Notes: generated from the letters alone by a model not told the origin. DNA of 64,000 bases from Alteromonas abrolhosensis (GCF_001953635.1 NZ_MEJH01000003.1:124001-188000); one strand, 5' to 3'. Positions 10,063-19,730 are shown, counted from the first letter of the stretch. Numbers and translations are program-made.

Positions 10063-10322
10063 GTAGAAGAGAACCAGGCTTGTTGCATTGGAGATAGAGA
10101 TGCGCATTCAGTGCAATGCGGCTGTTGCCAAGATGTGTATATAGTTCTACACACCTTAAGGCAACTATAGAGATTTTGTGCTTTTATGACAACGCTTTGA
10201 TAGCGTGATTGCTTGTATGAAATAGTTATATCTTCGCACTGCTCGTCAAGAAAACTGATGTCATAAAGCGCGCATTGTGGAATATGCTAGCTCGTTCTAA
10301 ATAAGGGCGAGGCAAGCGCACA

Positions 10323-11615
10323 TTAAACAGGCTGATAAATGTTATCCCAGTAATCATCGAGTGTATTCACAGCACCGTTAAGCGGCCGCGCTACAAAAAC
10401 ATCGCCGTCTTGTTCGACTAGTTCCATGTCCACCAGCTTATTAATAGCGTCAGTAACGTCGAAGTCGAGAGCACAATCAAGCTCTTCTGAAAAGTAACTT
10501 TCTATCACACTATCAAGAGTTGCTAATGTCATGCCGCCCGCTGCAATCTCTTTTTCTGAACGTGATGCGCCAAATGCGGCGGAGTTTTCAGAAAAGGCTT
10601 CACTACACTTTAGCAAAAATGTGTAGGCCAACAATGCTTCCTTGCAGTCTTCTTCCTCTGCAGCATCAATTAACGTATGAAACACGCCTGCGTTATTGTC
10701 TAAATTTTTAAAATAGAGATTGTCAGACAGGGCTTTCATAAAGCGTATTTTTCTGTTTTTAAACTTAGTCCATTCTTTAAAGACAAAGCTTCCGAACACA
10801 CCCATGCCAATGCCAAAAGTGATTAGACTTTGCTTTGTCAGCTCCACTTCGTCGTCTTTAAAGCCAAGCCAAAAGGCGAGGAAAGACGCCATGAGAAGTA
10901 ACGACGCGCCTAACTTAGTCACCAGCACTACGGTGCCACCTATTGCCGCCGATGCGCTAATAATCAACTTATCTAGCGGGCGCATTTTAACTTCACTGTT
11001 TGGAAACAGCATTTCCAAGTCTGCTTTAGGTACGTTTTGAAAAAGCTTTACTATGGTCGAACCTGGCTTGAAGGTGACTGGCGTTTGTCCTTTCTCTTTG
11101 AAGTACGCGTCATCTTTAAAAGTGATATAAACGGCCACTTTATCGTAGTTGGTAAACGACACCTGCTTTTTTCGCAAACCGAAAAAAGTACGCACAGTTT
11201 CAGTTTTTACCGACTCGCCCCGCCGAAAAAACACCACATCCTCAAAATCGTCAAAGCTAACTGCAAGACGCACTTTAAACAGAGACTCTTCGCTCAGTGC
11301 TGCTTCTAAATCTTCGTCGGTAACTTTCTCGAAATTAGCTGCATTGAGTAACTTGGCAAACTCGCTCGCAAACGCTTTTTGACTTTGCTTACGAGCCGCT
11401 TCACTTGAAGGCAATAAATCTCGCGTGTCTTTATTAGGGTCGAAGTGATTGTAGCTGTCTTTTAGACGCTCAAGTTGTTCGTGGTATTGGTAATGAATGC
11501 GGTTAACTAACAGCGTTGAGAATGTGCGAAAACGTGTTAGGTCATGTTTAAGTAATTGTTCACACAACGTACTTACATCATGTTTACGAAATGGGATAAA
11601 ACGTTCTAGTGGCAT
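10323..11615 (-). CDS. DUF3754 membrane protein (TMEM143-like)
   Basis: This 430-residue protein matches the DUF3754 family, which includes the mitochondrial protein TMEM143; no biochemical function is established. The N-terminal half is soluble, begins MPLERFIPFRKHD, and contains the family-like segment VVFFRRGES followed by a strand-rich stretch. Two hydrophobic segments lie in the middle, roughly residues 222-250 and 262-285, and a soluble C-terminal half follows with a helical, acidic character. It lies upstream of sbcD on the same strand, but the gap is about 260 bases, so co-transcription is uncertain. There is no good ribosome-binding site before the ATG. Confidence 0.75.
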   Translation of the reverse strand: MPLERFIPFRKHDVSTLCEQLLKHDLTRFRTFSTLLVNRIHYQYHEQLERLKDSYNHFDPNKDTRDLLPSSEAARKQSQKAFASEFAKLLNAANFEKVTDEDLEAALSEESLFKVRLAVSFDDFEDVVFFRRGESVKTETVRTFFGLRKKQVSFTNYDKVAVYITFKDDAYFKEKGQTPVTFKPGSTIVKLFQNVPKADLEMLFPNSEVKMRPLDKLIISASAAIGGTVVLVTKLGASLLLMASFLAFWLGFKDDEVELTKQSLITFGIGMGVFGSFVFKEWTKFKNRKIRFMKALSDNLYFKNLDNNAGVFHTLIDAAEEEDCKEALLAYTFLLKCSEAFSENSAAFGASRSEKEIAAGGMTLATLDSVIESYFSEELDCALDFDVTDAINKLVDMELVEQDGDVFVARPLNGAVNTLDDYWDNIYQPV

Positions 11616-11824
11616 CGAGTGGTCTTATTAGTTCGAATGTCTCTTGTTCGGTAAGGATAGTTACCGTACTGTAACAGAGAAAACAACCACTTAACGTGAA
11701 TTTACGCCTAATTGATAAGTCCTAGAACATAAGCTTCGCCTAATGTCTAAACGACGCAATTATTAAACAAAGTTAACATAGTCTACACTATTTCTTAAAC
11801 ATACTTGCTAATATCGGAGACGCT

Positions 11825-13123
11825 ATGTTCGTATCAAGTTCAAGGTACAATACTGATATATCGGCTCTTAGGGATGAGAGCCAAAGCTTGCTTGGTACGC
11901 TGGATGCGTTCAAAAACACTATGGCTTACGCCATCTATAAATCTGATGGACAGTGCACATTTGCCTCTCCCGCTTTACTTTCCATTTTAGACTACCCGAA
12001 TTCAACCGTAGCGTCGTTTTCCCACGCAGCTATGCGTGTTGAAGGCGTTGAACCTGAATCGGAGTATAGATCATTTTGGCAACATTTAGTAAATGGCGGC
12101 AGCTTTAGCGATACGGTGGCAAGAAAGTCAGCGTTAGGTGAAACGAAATGGCTTAAAGCTAGCTACGTGTCGGTGAATAAAAGCGGCAGTACAGAAATTC
12201 ATGCTATCTATCACGATATCACTGAACACGAAAATGCGTACTTTGCTGGTAAAGCCGTGACAGACGCACTGAACAAATCGATGGCAGTAATCGAGTTTCA
12301 TCCTGACGGTACGATTATCACTGCGAACGAAAACTTCACTGCTACAGTAAAATACAGTTTGGCCGACATTCAAGGCAAGCACCACCGTATGTTCTGTCGT
12401 GACAAGTTCTATCAAGAGAACCCAAATTTTTGGGATAACCTTGCTCGCGGCAACTTTTCTTCTGGTCAATTTGAACGCGTAGATTCGCATGGTAATGCGC
12501 TGTGGTTAGAGGCAACTTACAACCCTGTTTTTGATGCATCTGGTCGTGTTGTGAAAGTTATTAAATTTGCTTCAAATATTACCGATGCGGTTAACGAAAA
12601 ACACGCAATTGCCCAGGCGGCAGAATTAGCGGTTTCAACCGCCGAAGAAACCTCACAAATTGCTGCGGATGGCGCTTCATCTTTGCAGCGCAGCGTAGAG
12701 ATTTTCGATTCTGCACTGTTAGAGGTTGAACAAACCAATCAACTCATGCATCAACTGAGCGAGCAGTCGCTTAAGATTGAGACCATTGTAACGACCATTA
12801 GTGGCATTGCTGAGCAAACCAACCTGTTAGCACTAAACGCTGCAATTGAAGCTGCTCGAGCGGGTGATCAAGGTCGAGGCTTCGCCGTAGTAGCGGATGA
12901 AGTTAGACAGCTGGCGCAACGCACTAGTGACTCAACGGTAGAAATTGAAAGCGTTGTTGCTGAGAATAGAAAACTTGCGGATAAGTCTACGAAGAAAATG
13001 GCCGGTGTTAAAGACAGTGTTGACCAAAACAGCCAGCAAATTGCGCAGGTTCAAAGCATCATTGATGAAATTCAAAAAGGCGCATTAAACGTATCTGAAA
13101 CCGTATCAGGTATCTTACGCTAA
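11825..13123 (+). CDS. Cytoplasmic PAS-PAS methyl-accepting chemotaxis protein
   Basis: This 432-residue chemoreceptor-like protein should pass a signal to CheA/CheW. Two PAS domains are visible: a first one around residues 20-130 and a second one around 140-260 that contains the [14 protein letters not shown] and [19 protein letters not shown] features seen in PAS domains of Aer-type receptors. The C-terminal MCP signalling tip is clear, [20 protein letters not shown] starting near residue 329. There is no transmembrane segment or signal peptide, so it is a soluble receptor, probably sensing redox, a flavin- or haem-bound ligand, or a metabolite. The ATG has a CGGAGAC ribosome-binding site. 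The gene is monocistronic and followed by a hairpin terminator. Confidence 0.9.
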   Translation: MFVSSSRYNTDISALRDESQSLLGTLDAFKNTMAYAIYKSDGQCTFASPALLSILDYPNSTVASFSHAAMRVEGVEPESEYRSFWQHLVNGGSFSDTVARKSALGETKWLKASYVSVNKSGSTEIHAIYHDITEHENAYFAGKAVTDALNKSMAVIEFHPDGTIITANENFTATVKYSLADIQGKHHRMFCRDKFYQENPNFWDNLARGNFSSGQFERVDSHGNALWLEATYNPVFDASGRVVKVIKFASNITDAVNEKHAIAQAAELAVSTAEETSQIAADGASSLQRSVEIFDSALLEVEQTNQLMHQLSEQSLKIETIVTTISGIAEQTNLLALNAAIEAARAGDQGRGFAVVADEVRQLAQRTSDSTVEIESVVAENRKLADKSTKKMAGVKDSVDQNSQQIAQVQSIIDEIQKGALNVSETVSGILR

Positions 13124-13147
13124 TCCTACTTTGAAATAATTGAGTAG

Positions 13148-13190
13148 CGGGTACAAACCTAATAAGACGGTTTGTGCCCGTTTAGCTTTT
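13148..13190 (+). terminator. Rho-independent terminator after the PAS chemoreceptor
   Basis: A 12-base-pair stem (CGGGTACAAACC paired with GGTTTGTGCCCG, one G-U pair) with an 8-base loop lies 24 bases after the stop codon and is followed by TTTAGCTTTT. It also lies just beyond the end of the convergent gene at 13194 and could serve both. Confidence 0.75.
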
Positions 13191-13193
13191 GTC

Positions 13194-14204
13194 CTAGCCA
13201 AGCTGCTTATATTTCCGATACTCTTCATCAACAAACAATTTAAATGCTTTATTGACCTGCTCTTTATTATCTAGTTTAAGCTCACTCATCAGCCAGTCTT
13301 CTATTGAATGTCCTTGCGACATTAATTTAACAAGCTGTTTCATTGCGTTGTCCCCTAGCGCAGCGCCGATAAACTTATCAAACAGAAGAGTTTGGACGTA
13401 GTAATTGTTAAGTAAAGGTCTAGTATCATTTTCTTCAATCACCATGACTTCCATAGCGTAACCGCTAGCATTGGCATTCATTTCTGCTTTATTAACTAAA
13501 TTAGAAAGTTCTTTTTCCATTGCCTTTAACGACGGGTGTTCCATAGTCAGAAATTCACTCAACGAATATAAAGTCTCGACGTTACCGCTCACATAAAAAT
13601 CTCTGAGGCGCCTTGCTTTTAAGATGTCACTTTCACAGCTTATTGCTGCGACTTCATCAAACCAGTCAGGTAAAGCGGTGTGACCATAACGAGGCGTATT
13701 AGAAGACACATTTTCTAATCCCTCTTGCTCCATCAGCAAGATCATAAACTTATGACAGACCTCGTGTGACAAAATGTTCTTATCACTGTCGTCAAACGAT
13801 GCCGTTGTGCCATGAAAACTGGACAGCGCGGAATAACTGAGAAAAGGTAAAAAGTGCTTGGTATATTTTGTACTTTCGACATGAAAAAGCGACACAGGGC
13901 TTTCCACTATCACAACATCAAGAGGGCCAAATTTCCCAAACCGTTCTTTAAAAACTTGCGCAGCGTTTTTAACTTCATCGATTTCGCGATGAAGAGAGCT
14001 GCGCTCATCTCCGTAAATCTTAAACGCTTGCTCTTGATACACTAAGTGAGTTGTGGGTATTTCATGACCAAGTAGGGCAGTATTTGGCAAATGCGTCTCA
14101 GCTGCCGTGGTATTAATGCTCGCAGATAAAGCGAGTGAAAATGACATGTAAAATAGGACATTGGCAGCTAATTTTTGCTTTTTTATCATAAACTTGATAT
14201 TCAT
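13194..14204 (-). CDS. Secreted protein with zinc-metallopeptidase motif
   Basis: I do not recognise a named family. The 336-residue protein has a signal sequence (hydrophobic core about residues 13-34). A zinc-peptidase motif HEVCH is at residues 147-151, and PDWFDEVAA at 179-187 gives a possible third ligand, Glu184, in the style of gluzincin peptidases where the Glu follows about 30 residues later. A predicted role is therefore periplasmic or secreted metallopeptidase, but activity is an inference. The ATG has a good AGGAGAG ribosome-binding site. It is divergent from a LytS/LytTR two-component pair starting 213 bases away, so the pair may control it. It is followed by the shared hairpin at 13148. 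Confidence 0.7.
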   Translation of the reverse strand: MNIKFMIKKQKLAANVLFYMSFSLALSASINTTAAETHLPNTALLGHEIPTTHLVYQEQAFKIYGDERSSLHREIDEVKNAAQVFKERFGKFGPLDVVIVESPVSLFHVESTKYTKHFLPFLSYSALSSFHGTTASFDDSDKNILSHEVCHKFMILLMEQEGLENVSSNTPRYGHTALPDWFDEVAAISCESDILKARRLRDFYVSGNVETLYSLSEFLTMEHPSLKAMEKELSNLVNKAEMNANASGYAMEVMVIEENDTRPLLNNYYVQTLLFDKFIGAALGDNAMKQLVKLMSQGHSIEDWLMSELKLDNKEQVNKAFKLFVDEEYRKYKQLG

Positions 14205-14416
14205 AATTCTCTCCTGATTGAGATTTATGACTATAAAGAAGTACTAAAAAACGTCAGCGCTGTAATCGGTGGGTAAGTACTTTTCATCGCCTAACGACTA
14301 ACGCCCCCTACCAGGCGGTTCGAAGACGATTAAAGGTGCTTAAAAGATGAAAACTCCCCATCCATAGAGAAAACAAAAATTAATTATGAAATTTCGATAA
14401 GCTGAGAAAAATTTAC

Positions 14417-15448
14417 GTGAAGCCAGCTGTGTTTAACAAACCTTATTTGCTTATTGAAGCGTGTATACACCTAACGTTATGGGTAGTCTACTTCTCGCTT
14501 AGTCGCAATTTAGACTTTTACGTTGTCACACTCGAGCAAGCGCCAACGACTATTCCGCAGTCGACATCGGCGTCATTGTTAGTTTTAGCCACATTCTACT
14601 GGTGTTATTTTGTCGTTCCTTTTTGCAATAAGAAGTATGGATTTTATTGGTCTGTAGTCGCTTACTTTGTCGCATTGTTTGCCATTGCCGGATTAGATAG
14701 CGTTCACAGCATACATTACCAAGAACAAAACGTTAGTGTTGTCAGTGAGTTTTGGACGTTTTTATTCAAACACACAATGTGGTCATTGCTTTCTTTAGGC
14801 ATAAAGCGCTATGCGCTTAATTTAAAGCGCTCTGAACTGGTTAAAGAAAGGAATCTTGCACTGGCACAGATTGAACTTGCTGCATTGAAACAACAAATTT
14901 CCCCGCATTTCATGTTTAACGTACTCAATAGTTTGTACAGTACATCATATATGTCCGGCGATACGCGCACTTCGCGAGGTATAGAACAGTTGTCATCGCT
15001 TCTCAGATATATGCTCTATGAGGCAAACTCGCAAAAGGTACAACTTCAAAAAGAAGTAGACTATTTGGATAATTATATTCGTCTACAAATGCTGAGATTT
15101 TCAGATGATGTGGAGCTGGAATTCAATAAAAGCGAATTTGCTTCAAATACACATATCGCGCCAATGCTTCTCATCGTACTCGTAGAAAACGCATTTAAAC
15201 ACGGTGTGAATACCAAAGATAAAAGCTTTATCTCGATAACTTTATCGGTAAAAAACAGCGTTATTTCTTTTGAGATATCAAACCCTATAGTCGAGACGAA
15301 AACCGGTGGTCAGGCTTCCAAAGGTCAAGACGGTGGCCTAGGTTTGTCTAACCTTAAACGCAGGCTGCGTTTAATGTATGAAGATAAACATGCACTTGAT
15401 ATTTGTACTAAGGACAATGTTTTCACTGCAAGGATGACGCTAACGTGA
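14417..15448 (+). CDS. LytS/YehU-type sensor histidine kinase
   Basis: This 343-residue inner-membrane kinase belongs to the His_kinase (LytS/YehU/NatK) family. Four hydrophobic segments fill the first 130 residues. The phosphoacceptor box is SPHFMFNVLNSLY with His164, and the ATP-binding N box LVENAFKHG is at about residues 255-263, followed by GGLGLSNLKRRL. It should phosphorylate the LytTR regulator encoded next; the genes overlap by 4 bases (GTGA), meaning tight coupling. The start is GTG. There is no periplasmic sensing domain, so the signal is probably membrane or cofactor derived. The divergent metallopeptidase-like gene is a candidate target. Confidence 0.9.
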   Translation: MKPAVFNKPYLLIEACIHLTLWVVYFSLSRNLDFYVVTLEQAPTTIPQSTSASLLVLATFYWCYFVVPFCNKKYGFYWSVVAYFVALFAIAGLDSVHSIHYQEQNVSVVSEFWTFLFKHTMWSLLSLGIKRYALNLKRSELVKERNLALAQIELAALKQQISPHFMFNVLNSLYSTSYMSGDTRTSRGIEQLSSLLRYMLYEANSQKVQLQKEVDYLDNYIRLQMLRFSDDVELEFNKSEFASNTHIAPMLLIVLVENAFKHGVNTKDKSFISITLSVKNSVISFEISNPIVETKTGGQASKGQDGGLGLSNLKRRLRLMYEDKHALDICTKDNVFTARMTLT

Positions 15449-16188
15449 CACTCAAAACTGTGATTGTTGATGACGAAAAACTAGCCATCGACTTACTTTC
15501 GAATTACGTAGAAAAAACCCATTTTCTAACATTATCAGCAAGCTTCAGAGATGCTCTTGAAGCACTGACATATCTCTCCTCAAATACCGTTGATTTATTA
15601 TTGCTTGATATTAATATGCCGACACTGGATGGCTTCGAGCTTTTGTCATCTATTAGCAACCCGCCACACGTGATTTTTATTACCGCCCACGGCGAATATG
15701 CTCTTAATGGCTTTAAACACAACGCGGTAGACTACTTACTAAAACCAGTAAAGTATTCTGATTTCGTAAAAGCAACGAGCAAGCTTCTACAGTCAGCGCA
15801 TATAGATTTACAGCTGCCACCCACTGCATCGTTTACAACGAAACCAAGCCGCTCGAACAACCAGTTCATCTTTATAAAAGTAGATAACCACCACCAACGC
15901 GTAGACCTTGATAATTTGAGGTACATAGAAGCGTGCGGTGACTATGTTATTTATCATTGCGTACAACAAAACTATATTGTTTTACAGAGTATGAAGGACG
16001 CACTAGATAGCCTTCCTTCCGATGATTTTGTTAGAATACATCGCTCCCACATTGTAAATCTCTTACATGTGGATGTTGTTCATAAAGACTACTTAGAAAT
16101 AGGTAAGCAATCCTTCTCTGTAAGTAAGTCTTATCAAAAGCAATTAAAAATCCGCTTACAGCGTGATGCTGCGCTGGTCTCGGGTTGA
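15445..16188 (+). CDS. LytTR-family response regulator
   Basis: This 247-residue regulator has an N-terminal receiver domain with acidic residues Asp9/Asp10, phosphoacceptor Asp55 in LLLLDINMPTLDG, and the conserved Lys in LLKPVKY near residue 105. The C-terminal half, about 140-240, is a LytTR DNA-binding domain, recognised by YIEACGDYVIYH, the FVRIHRSHIVNLLHV block, and a final SVSKSYQKQLK. It starts with GTG inside the stop region of the kinase gene, so the two are made together. LytTR regulators bind imperfect direct repeats upstream of targets; the 212-base gap to the divergent peptidase gene is the obvious place to look. Confidence 0.92.
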   Translation: MTLKTVIVDDEKLAIDLLSNYVEKTHFLTLSASFRDALEALTYLSSNTVDLLLLDINMPTLDGFELLSSISNPPHVIFITAHGEYALNGFKHNAVDYLLKPVKYSDFVKATSKLLQSAHIDLQLPPTASFTTKPSRSNNQFIFIKVDNHHQRVDLDNLRYIEACGDYVIYHCVQQNYIVLQSMKDALDSLPSDDFVRIHRSHIVNLLHVDVVHKDYLEIGKQSFSVSKSYQKQLKIRLQRDAALVSG

Positions 16189-16208
16189 AATTAATATAGG
16201 CTTCAAAC

Positions 16209-16808
16209 GTGTATCCCGTTCCCGCCAAACAGGTTGAAACCCTGTACGAAATTAAGAAAAGCAAATTCATTGCTTGTGCTGGATTTGCGAATTCTCGAGA
16301 AAGTGCAATGGCGCTGTTAGATAGTGTTAAACAACAGTATCCAGACGCACGCCATCACTGCTGGGCCTATGTTTTTGGAAACCCCAGTTCGCCAAGCAGC
16401 GCGGCAATGGCCGATGACGGAGAGCCCAGCGGCACTGCCGGGAAACCCATCTTAAACGTACTTCAGCACAAAGATATCGGTGACATTATGATTATCGTTA
16501 CGCGGTATTTTGGCGGCATTAAATTAGGTGCAGGTGGCCTAGTCAGAGCATACTCTGCTGCCGCTCAGCAGGCTATTGACGCCCTTGAAATCAGGCAAGA
16601 GATTAAACTGGAACCACTACGGGTAGACATAGATTTCAAACACGAACAGTTCGTGCGTCATCTGGTAGAGCAAGCACAGGGCAATATCGCGAACTGTGAT
16701 TACGGAAGCAGCGTCAAAATAGACGTCGAATTGCCGCTAGATGCATTAGAAGACTTTAAAAAGCAAATGGCACCTATTGCATTTTCGGTATCAGAAGAGA
16801 GCGAGTAA
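16209..16808 (+). CDS. YigZ/IMPACT family protein
   Basis: This 199-residue cytosolic protein belongs to the YigZ/IMPACT family (UPF0029 plus DUF1949). The N-terminal domain holds the family signature HHCWAYVFG, DDGEPSGTAGKPIL and IVTRYFGGIKLGAGGLVRAY; the last 60 or so residues form the ferredoxin-like DUF1949 domain. In eukaryotes IMPACT acts on GCN1; the bacterial role is unclear, possibly RNA or ribosome binding. The start is GTG, 20 bases after the response-regulator stop codon, so it is probably read as the third gene of that transcript. Confidence 0.9.
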   Translation: MYPVPAKQVETLYEIKKSKFIACAGFANSRESAMALLDSVKQQYPDARHHCWAYVFGNPSSPSSAAMADDGEPSGTAGKPILNVLQHKDIGDIMIIVTRYFGGIKLGAGGLVRAYSAAAQQAIDALEIRQEIKLEPLRVDIDFKHEQFVRHLVEQAQGNIANCDYGSSVKIDVELPLDALEDFKKQMAPIAFSVSEESE

Positions 16809-16867
16809 GTGCCTGCGAAAACGCGATTTACGAGGTATTCAGGGGATGGGATTTAACCTTCTAAGCA

Positions 16868-16898
16868 GTCGGCTCTAGTAATCACCAGAGCCTTATCC
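16868..16898. terminator. Possible weak hairpin terminator between convergent genes
   Basis: GGCTCT and AGAGCC (16871-16876, 16887-16892) form a 6-base-pair stem that can be extended by GT/AC inside the loop. It lies in the 112-base gap between the convergent YigZ and peroxiredoxin-like genes. There is no clear T run, so termination is only possible. Confidence 0.35.
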
Positions 16899-16920
16899 TG
16901 TAACCATGAGCTGCCCATCC

Positions 16921-17457
16921 TTACCCCTTGTAAGTACCTCTAATAGGGTAGTTGTTATCTGGGTTACGGATAAACTCTAAGCCGGAAACAAGTTGCTCTA
17001 AATCTGGGCGCACGAAAGGTGCGTTAGCAATTTCCGCAATATGAATTTCATTTTTCTCATTTAATACAAATAACGCAGGTTCAGCGAAATTGTGGTCGGT
17101 TTCTTTTTCTGAGCGAGGTGTTGAAATATATAGCCCAAGCTTCGCCATATCTTCTTGAGAAAGCCCATAGGCAATAGGGTAAGTAATTGACAGTTCTTCT
17201 AAATGCTCATCAAGTTGTGCTTTATTGTCACCACTTACGGCAACCACATCAATATTTACCTCGCGAAGGCGACCTTTGTAGTCTTCCAGTTTATTCAAAA
17301 ATTTTGTGCATATCGGGCAGTGTTTACCGCGATAAACAACCACCATCTTCCAGTCACATCCCTCATCTTTATTAGTCAGTGACACAGATTCATCGGTAGA
17401 CAGAGTAACTGAAACGTCGGGAAACGTAGTTGCTGGATGCATTTTTTGTGTATACAT
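16921..17457 (-). CDS. Peroxiredoxin-like AhpC/TSA family protein
   Basis: This 178-residue thioredoxin-fold protein has the redox motif HCPICTKFL with Cys47 and Cys50, preceded by VVVYRGK. The CxxC spacing and the RG-x-CP-x-C context fit the PRX-like subgroup of the AhpC/TSA family rather than classical 2-Cys peroxiredoxins. The predicted role is thiol-based reduction of peroxides in the cytosol; there is no signal peptide. The ATG has a strong AAGGAGC ribosome-binding site. It is a single gene, convergent with the YigZ gene. Redox genes (ohr, ohrR, oxyR) lie 3-9 kb away but are not in the same operon. Confidence 0.85.
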   Translation of the reverse strand: MYTQKMHPATTFPDVSVTLSTDESVSLTNKDEGCDWKMVVVYRGKHCPICTKFLNKLEDYKGRLREVNIDVVAVSGDNKAQLDEHLEELSITYPIAYGLSQEDMAKLGLYISTPRSEKETDHNFAEPALFVLNEKNEIHIAEIANAPFVRPDLEQLVSGLEFIRNPDNNYPIRGTYKG

Positions 17458-17655
17458 AAAAGCTCCTTAAAAGAGGGATTTAATCCTTCAACATACAAGC
17501 GATATCGCGCGATATTCCGCCATGAACCGCAATATACTTATACACATCAAAGTAAGGCTTAATACGTTGTACCCAATGTTCAGATCTTTTCTTTGAACAA
17601 ATGTTCAGCTTTTCGTTGTCTCAACCCACTTCTTATTTTGATGATACACACGGGC

Positions 17656-17688
17656 ACAAAAAAGCAGCTCGGGTGAGCTGCTTTTCTA
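17656..17688 (-). terminator. Rho-independent terminator of the M1 aminopeptidase gene
   Basis: In the 341-base gap between the peroxiredoxin-like gene and the aminopeptidase gene, AAGCAGCTC and GAGCTGCTT form a 9-base-pair stem around a GGGT loop. On the minus strand the stem is followed by a T run, so it fits termination of the gene ending at 17799. The rest of the gap shows nothing else I can support. Confidence 0.8.
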
Positions 17689-17798
17689 TTTAACTACGTT
17701 TGCAAAATCGGCAGCAGTTAACAATTAACCTTTGCTGTTGCTACCTGCCAAACGAAAGTCTGTTTATCACGACCCACTCAGGTGAGTCAGATAACCCC

Positions 17799-19730
17799 TT
17801 AGTTCACAAAGCCTTCATTAGCTTTTACCGTAAGTGGATGATACCCCGGCTTCGCTTCTTCAAACGCACGCTTAGCAAATGCCTTGCCTTCAGGCGTTTT
17901 TGAAAGCTCGCGGTAAAGGGGTTTAACTAGCTTGTTACGCCCTATCGACACCAAGTAGCTATACAAACGATCATAAGCAGGCTGATAGTTATTCTGTACC
18001 GCGATCATCAACCAGCTATGAGCAATCTCATTGTTTTTAGTCGAGGTGAGCGAAAACGCAGAATCTAGTTCAGCCAGCTGTGCTTCGCTTAGTGATTCAG
18101 GCATGTTGTTAAGGAAATACAACCACTCGTGTACAGTCCACTGCGCGGTTTCAATATCCGCCGCTTTCACGTCGCCAGAAAGCCAAGCGCTTCGCGTATC
18201 ATCGATTTTGGTAAAAGCATCTGACTCAGGGTGTGGTGCGCCTTCAGGAATGCCTGGCTCAAAAATCCATGTGTGAATGCGATTCGCGTCCAGCTTATCA
18301 GGGTATTGCTTTAATAACGTGTCATCTAAGTAAGCAATAAATGTGTCGGTGGTTATGCTCTTGAAAGCGAAGTCCTTAAAATATTGCATTAAGAACGCAT
18401 CAAAGTTTTCGCGGCCAATCTTGTGTTCAATTTCACGTAAAAACAGTGCACCTTTTTCGTAAGGAATATTTGAGAAAACATCATCTGGATTACGACCACG
18501 AAGGTCGATCGCCAGGATTTCATCATTCTCATCTAAGGCTGCAACATCGTTCTCCAGGTCTTGATAACCCAACACGGCTTCTTTTTTGAAACGATCATGG
18601 CCGTAGATCATTTCCATAATTCGGTAGGTTAAATAGGTCGTAAAACCTTCATTTAACCATAGATCGCGCCATGTAGCGTTAGTGACTGTGTTACCAGACC
18701 AGCTGTGTGCAAGCTCATGAGCAATCAGAGAAACCAAGCTTTTATCGCCCGCTATCACCGTGGGTGTTATAAACGATAAGCGAGGATTTTCCATGCCGCC
18801 AAAAGGGAATGAGGGCGGTAGAATTAGCAGGTCGTAACGATCCCACTGGTAAGGTCCATAGGTTTCTTCCGTTACCTCTAACATTGCCTCGGTATCTTCG
18901 AATTCTTTCGCCGCACTTTCAAGTAGCGCAGGCTCAGCATAGACACCAGTACGCTCACCCATAGCTTTAAACTTCAAATCACCTATGGCTAACGCAATAA
19001 GGTAAGAAGGAATAGGCTGTGGCATATTGAACTCATATTCGCCATCGCGCTCAGTGGTTGGGTCGTTAGACGCACTCATTACCGCTAATAACGATTCAGG
19101 TGTTTTTATGGTTGCGTCATAGGTTACGCGCACTTGTGGCGAGTCCTGAAGCGGAATAAAGCTTCGTGCGTGAACTGCTTGCGCCTGTGTAAACAGGAAT
19201 GGATGCTTTTTACCTGCCGTTTGCGCTGGCGTTAACCATTGTACGCCAGAGGCTTCGGGTGAAGTTGAATACGCTACCGTTACTGAGTTTGCCGCACTTG
19301 GTAGAGTAATCGTAAGAGGCGTGCCTAAATCAGGGTCAGTCTCTCCCATTTCAAAGGGAACGCTTTCTCCCTCTACGCTAACACGCTCAATCTCTAACGC
19401 TCGCGTGTCCAATACTAGCGTATTGTTTTCAGGCTTCGTACGCTCAACATCAAGGGTCACTTCTCCAACGAGCTGCTTCGACTCAAAGTTTGCGGTTAAA
19501 TCTAAGCTTAGGTGCGTAACCCGAATTTCATTAGGGTTAGCAAATGAGTGGTAATCTACACCAGAAGCAATACCTGCATCGGTGTGCTTAGCCGCATCTG
19601 CACTAGACTCCGAAGTAGACGCAACGGCTTGCTCGTTTTCTGTATTTGGTGAACTTGAACTGGTGTTATCACTGCACGCGAACAACACGGGCGCGCATAC
19701 GAATGTAGCCAGTAATCCGTATTTTTTCAT
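17799..19730 (-). CDS. M1 family aminopeptidase, lipoprotein (leukotriene A4 hydrolase-like)
   Basis: This 643-residue zinc aminopeptidase removes N-terminal residues from peptides. A lipoprotein signal ends in LFAC at residues 16-19, so it is probably anchored to a membrane on the periplasmic side. The M1 signatures are complete: GGMENP for the substrate amino terminus, HELAH at residues 338-342 and the third zinc ligand Glu361 in NEGFTTY, exactly 18 residues later. The C-terminal helical domain with RNKLVKPLYREL resembles leukotriene A4 hydrolase and the Colwellia cold-active aminopeptidase. A low-complexity Ser-rich linker follows the lipobox. The ATG has a TAGGAAG ribosome-binding site. 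Confidence 0.93.
   Translation of the reverse strand: MKKYGLLATFVCAPVLFACSDNTSSSSPNTENEQAVASTSESSADAAKHTDAGIASGVDYHSFANPNEIRVTHLSLDLTANFESKQLVGEVTLDVERTKPENNTLVLDTRALEIERVSVEGESVPFEMGETDPDLGTPLTITLPSAANSVTVAYSTSPEASGVQWLTPAQTAGKKHPFLFTQAQAVHARSFIPLQDSPQVRVTYDATIKTPESLLAVMSASNDPTTERDGEYEFNMPQPIPSYLIALAIGDLKFKAMGERTGVYAEPALLESAAKEFEDTEAMLEVTEETYGPYQWDRYDLLILPPSFPFGGMENPRLSFITPTVIAGDKSLVSLIAHELAHSWSGNTVTNATWRDLWLNEGFTTYLTYRIMEMIYGHDRFKKEAVLGYQDLENDVAALDENDEILAIDLRGRNPDDVFSNIPYEKGALFLREIEHKIGRENFDAFLMQYFKDFAFKSITTDTFIAYLDDTLLKQYPDKLDANRIHTWIFEPGIPEGAPHPESDAFTKIDDTRSAWLSGDVKAADIETAQWTVHEWLYFLNNMPESLSEAQLAELDSAFSLTSTKNNEIAHSWLMIAVQNNYQPAYDRLYSYLVSIGRNKLVKPLYRELSKTPEGKAFAKRAFEEAKPGYHPLTVKANEGFVN

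Noticed and set aside
10101-10153. Short inverted repeats (CGCATT/AATGCG and TGTGTA/TACACA) upstream of sbcD as an operator
   Set aside because: They are short, do not match LexA or another operator I know, and partly overlap the alternative sbcD start; not enough to call a site.
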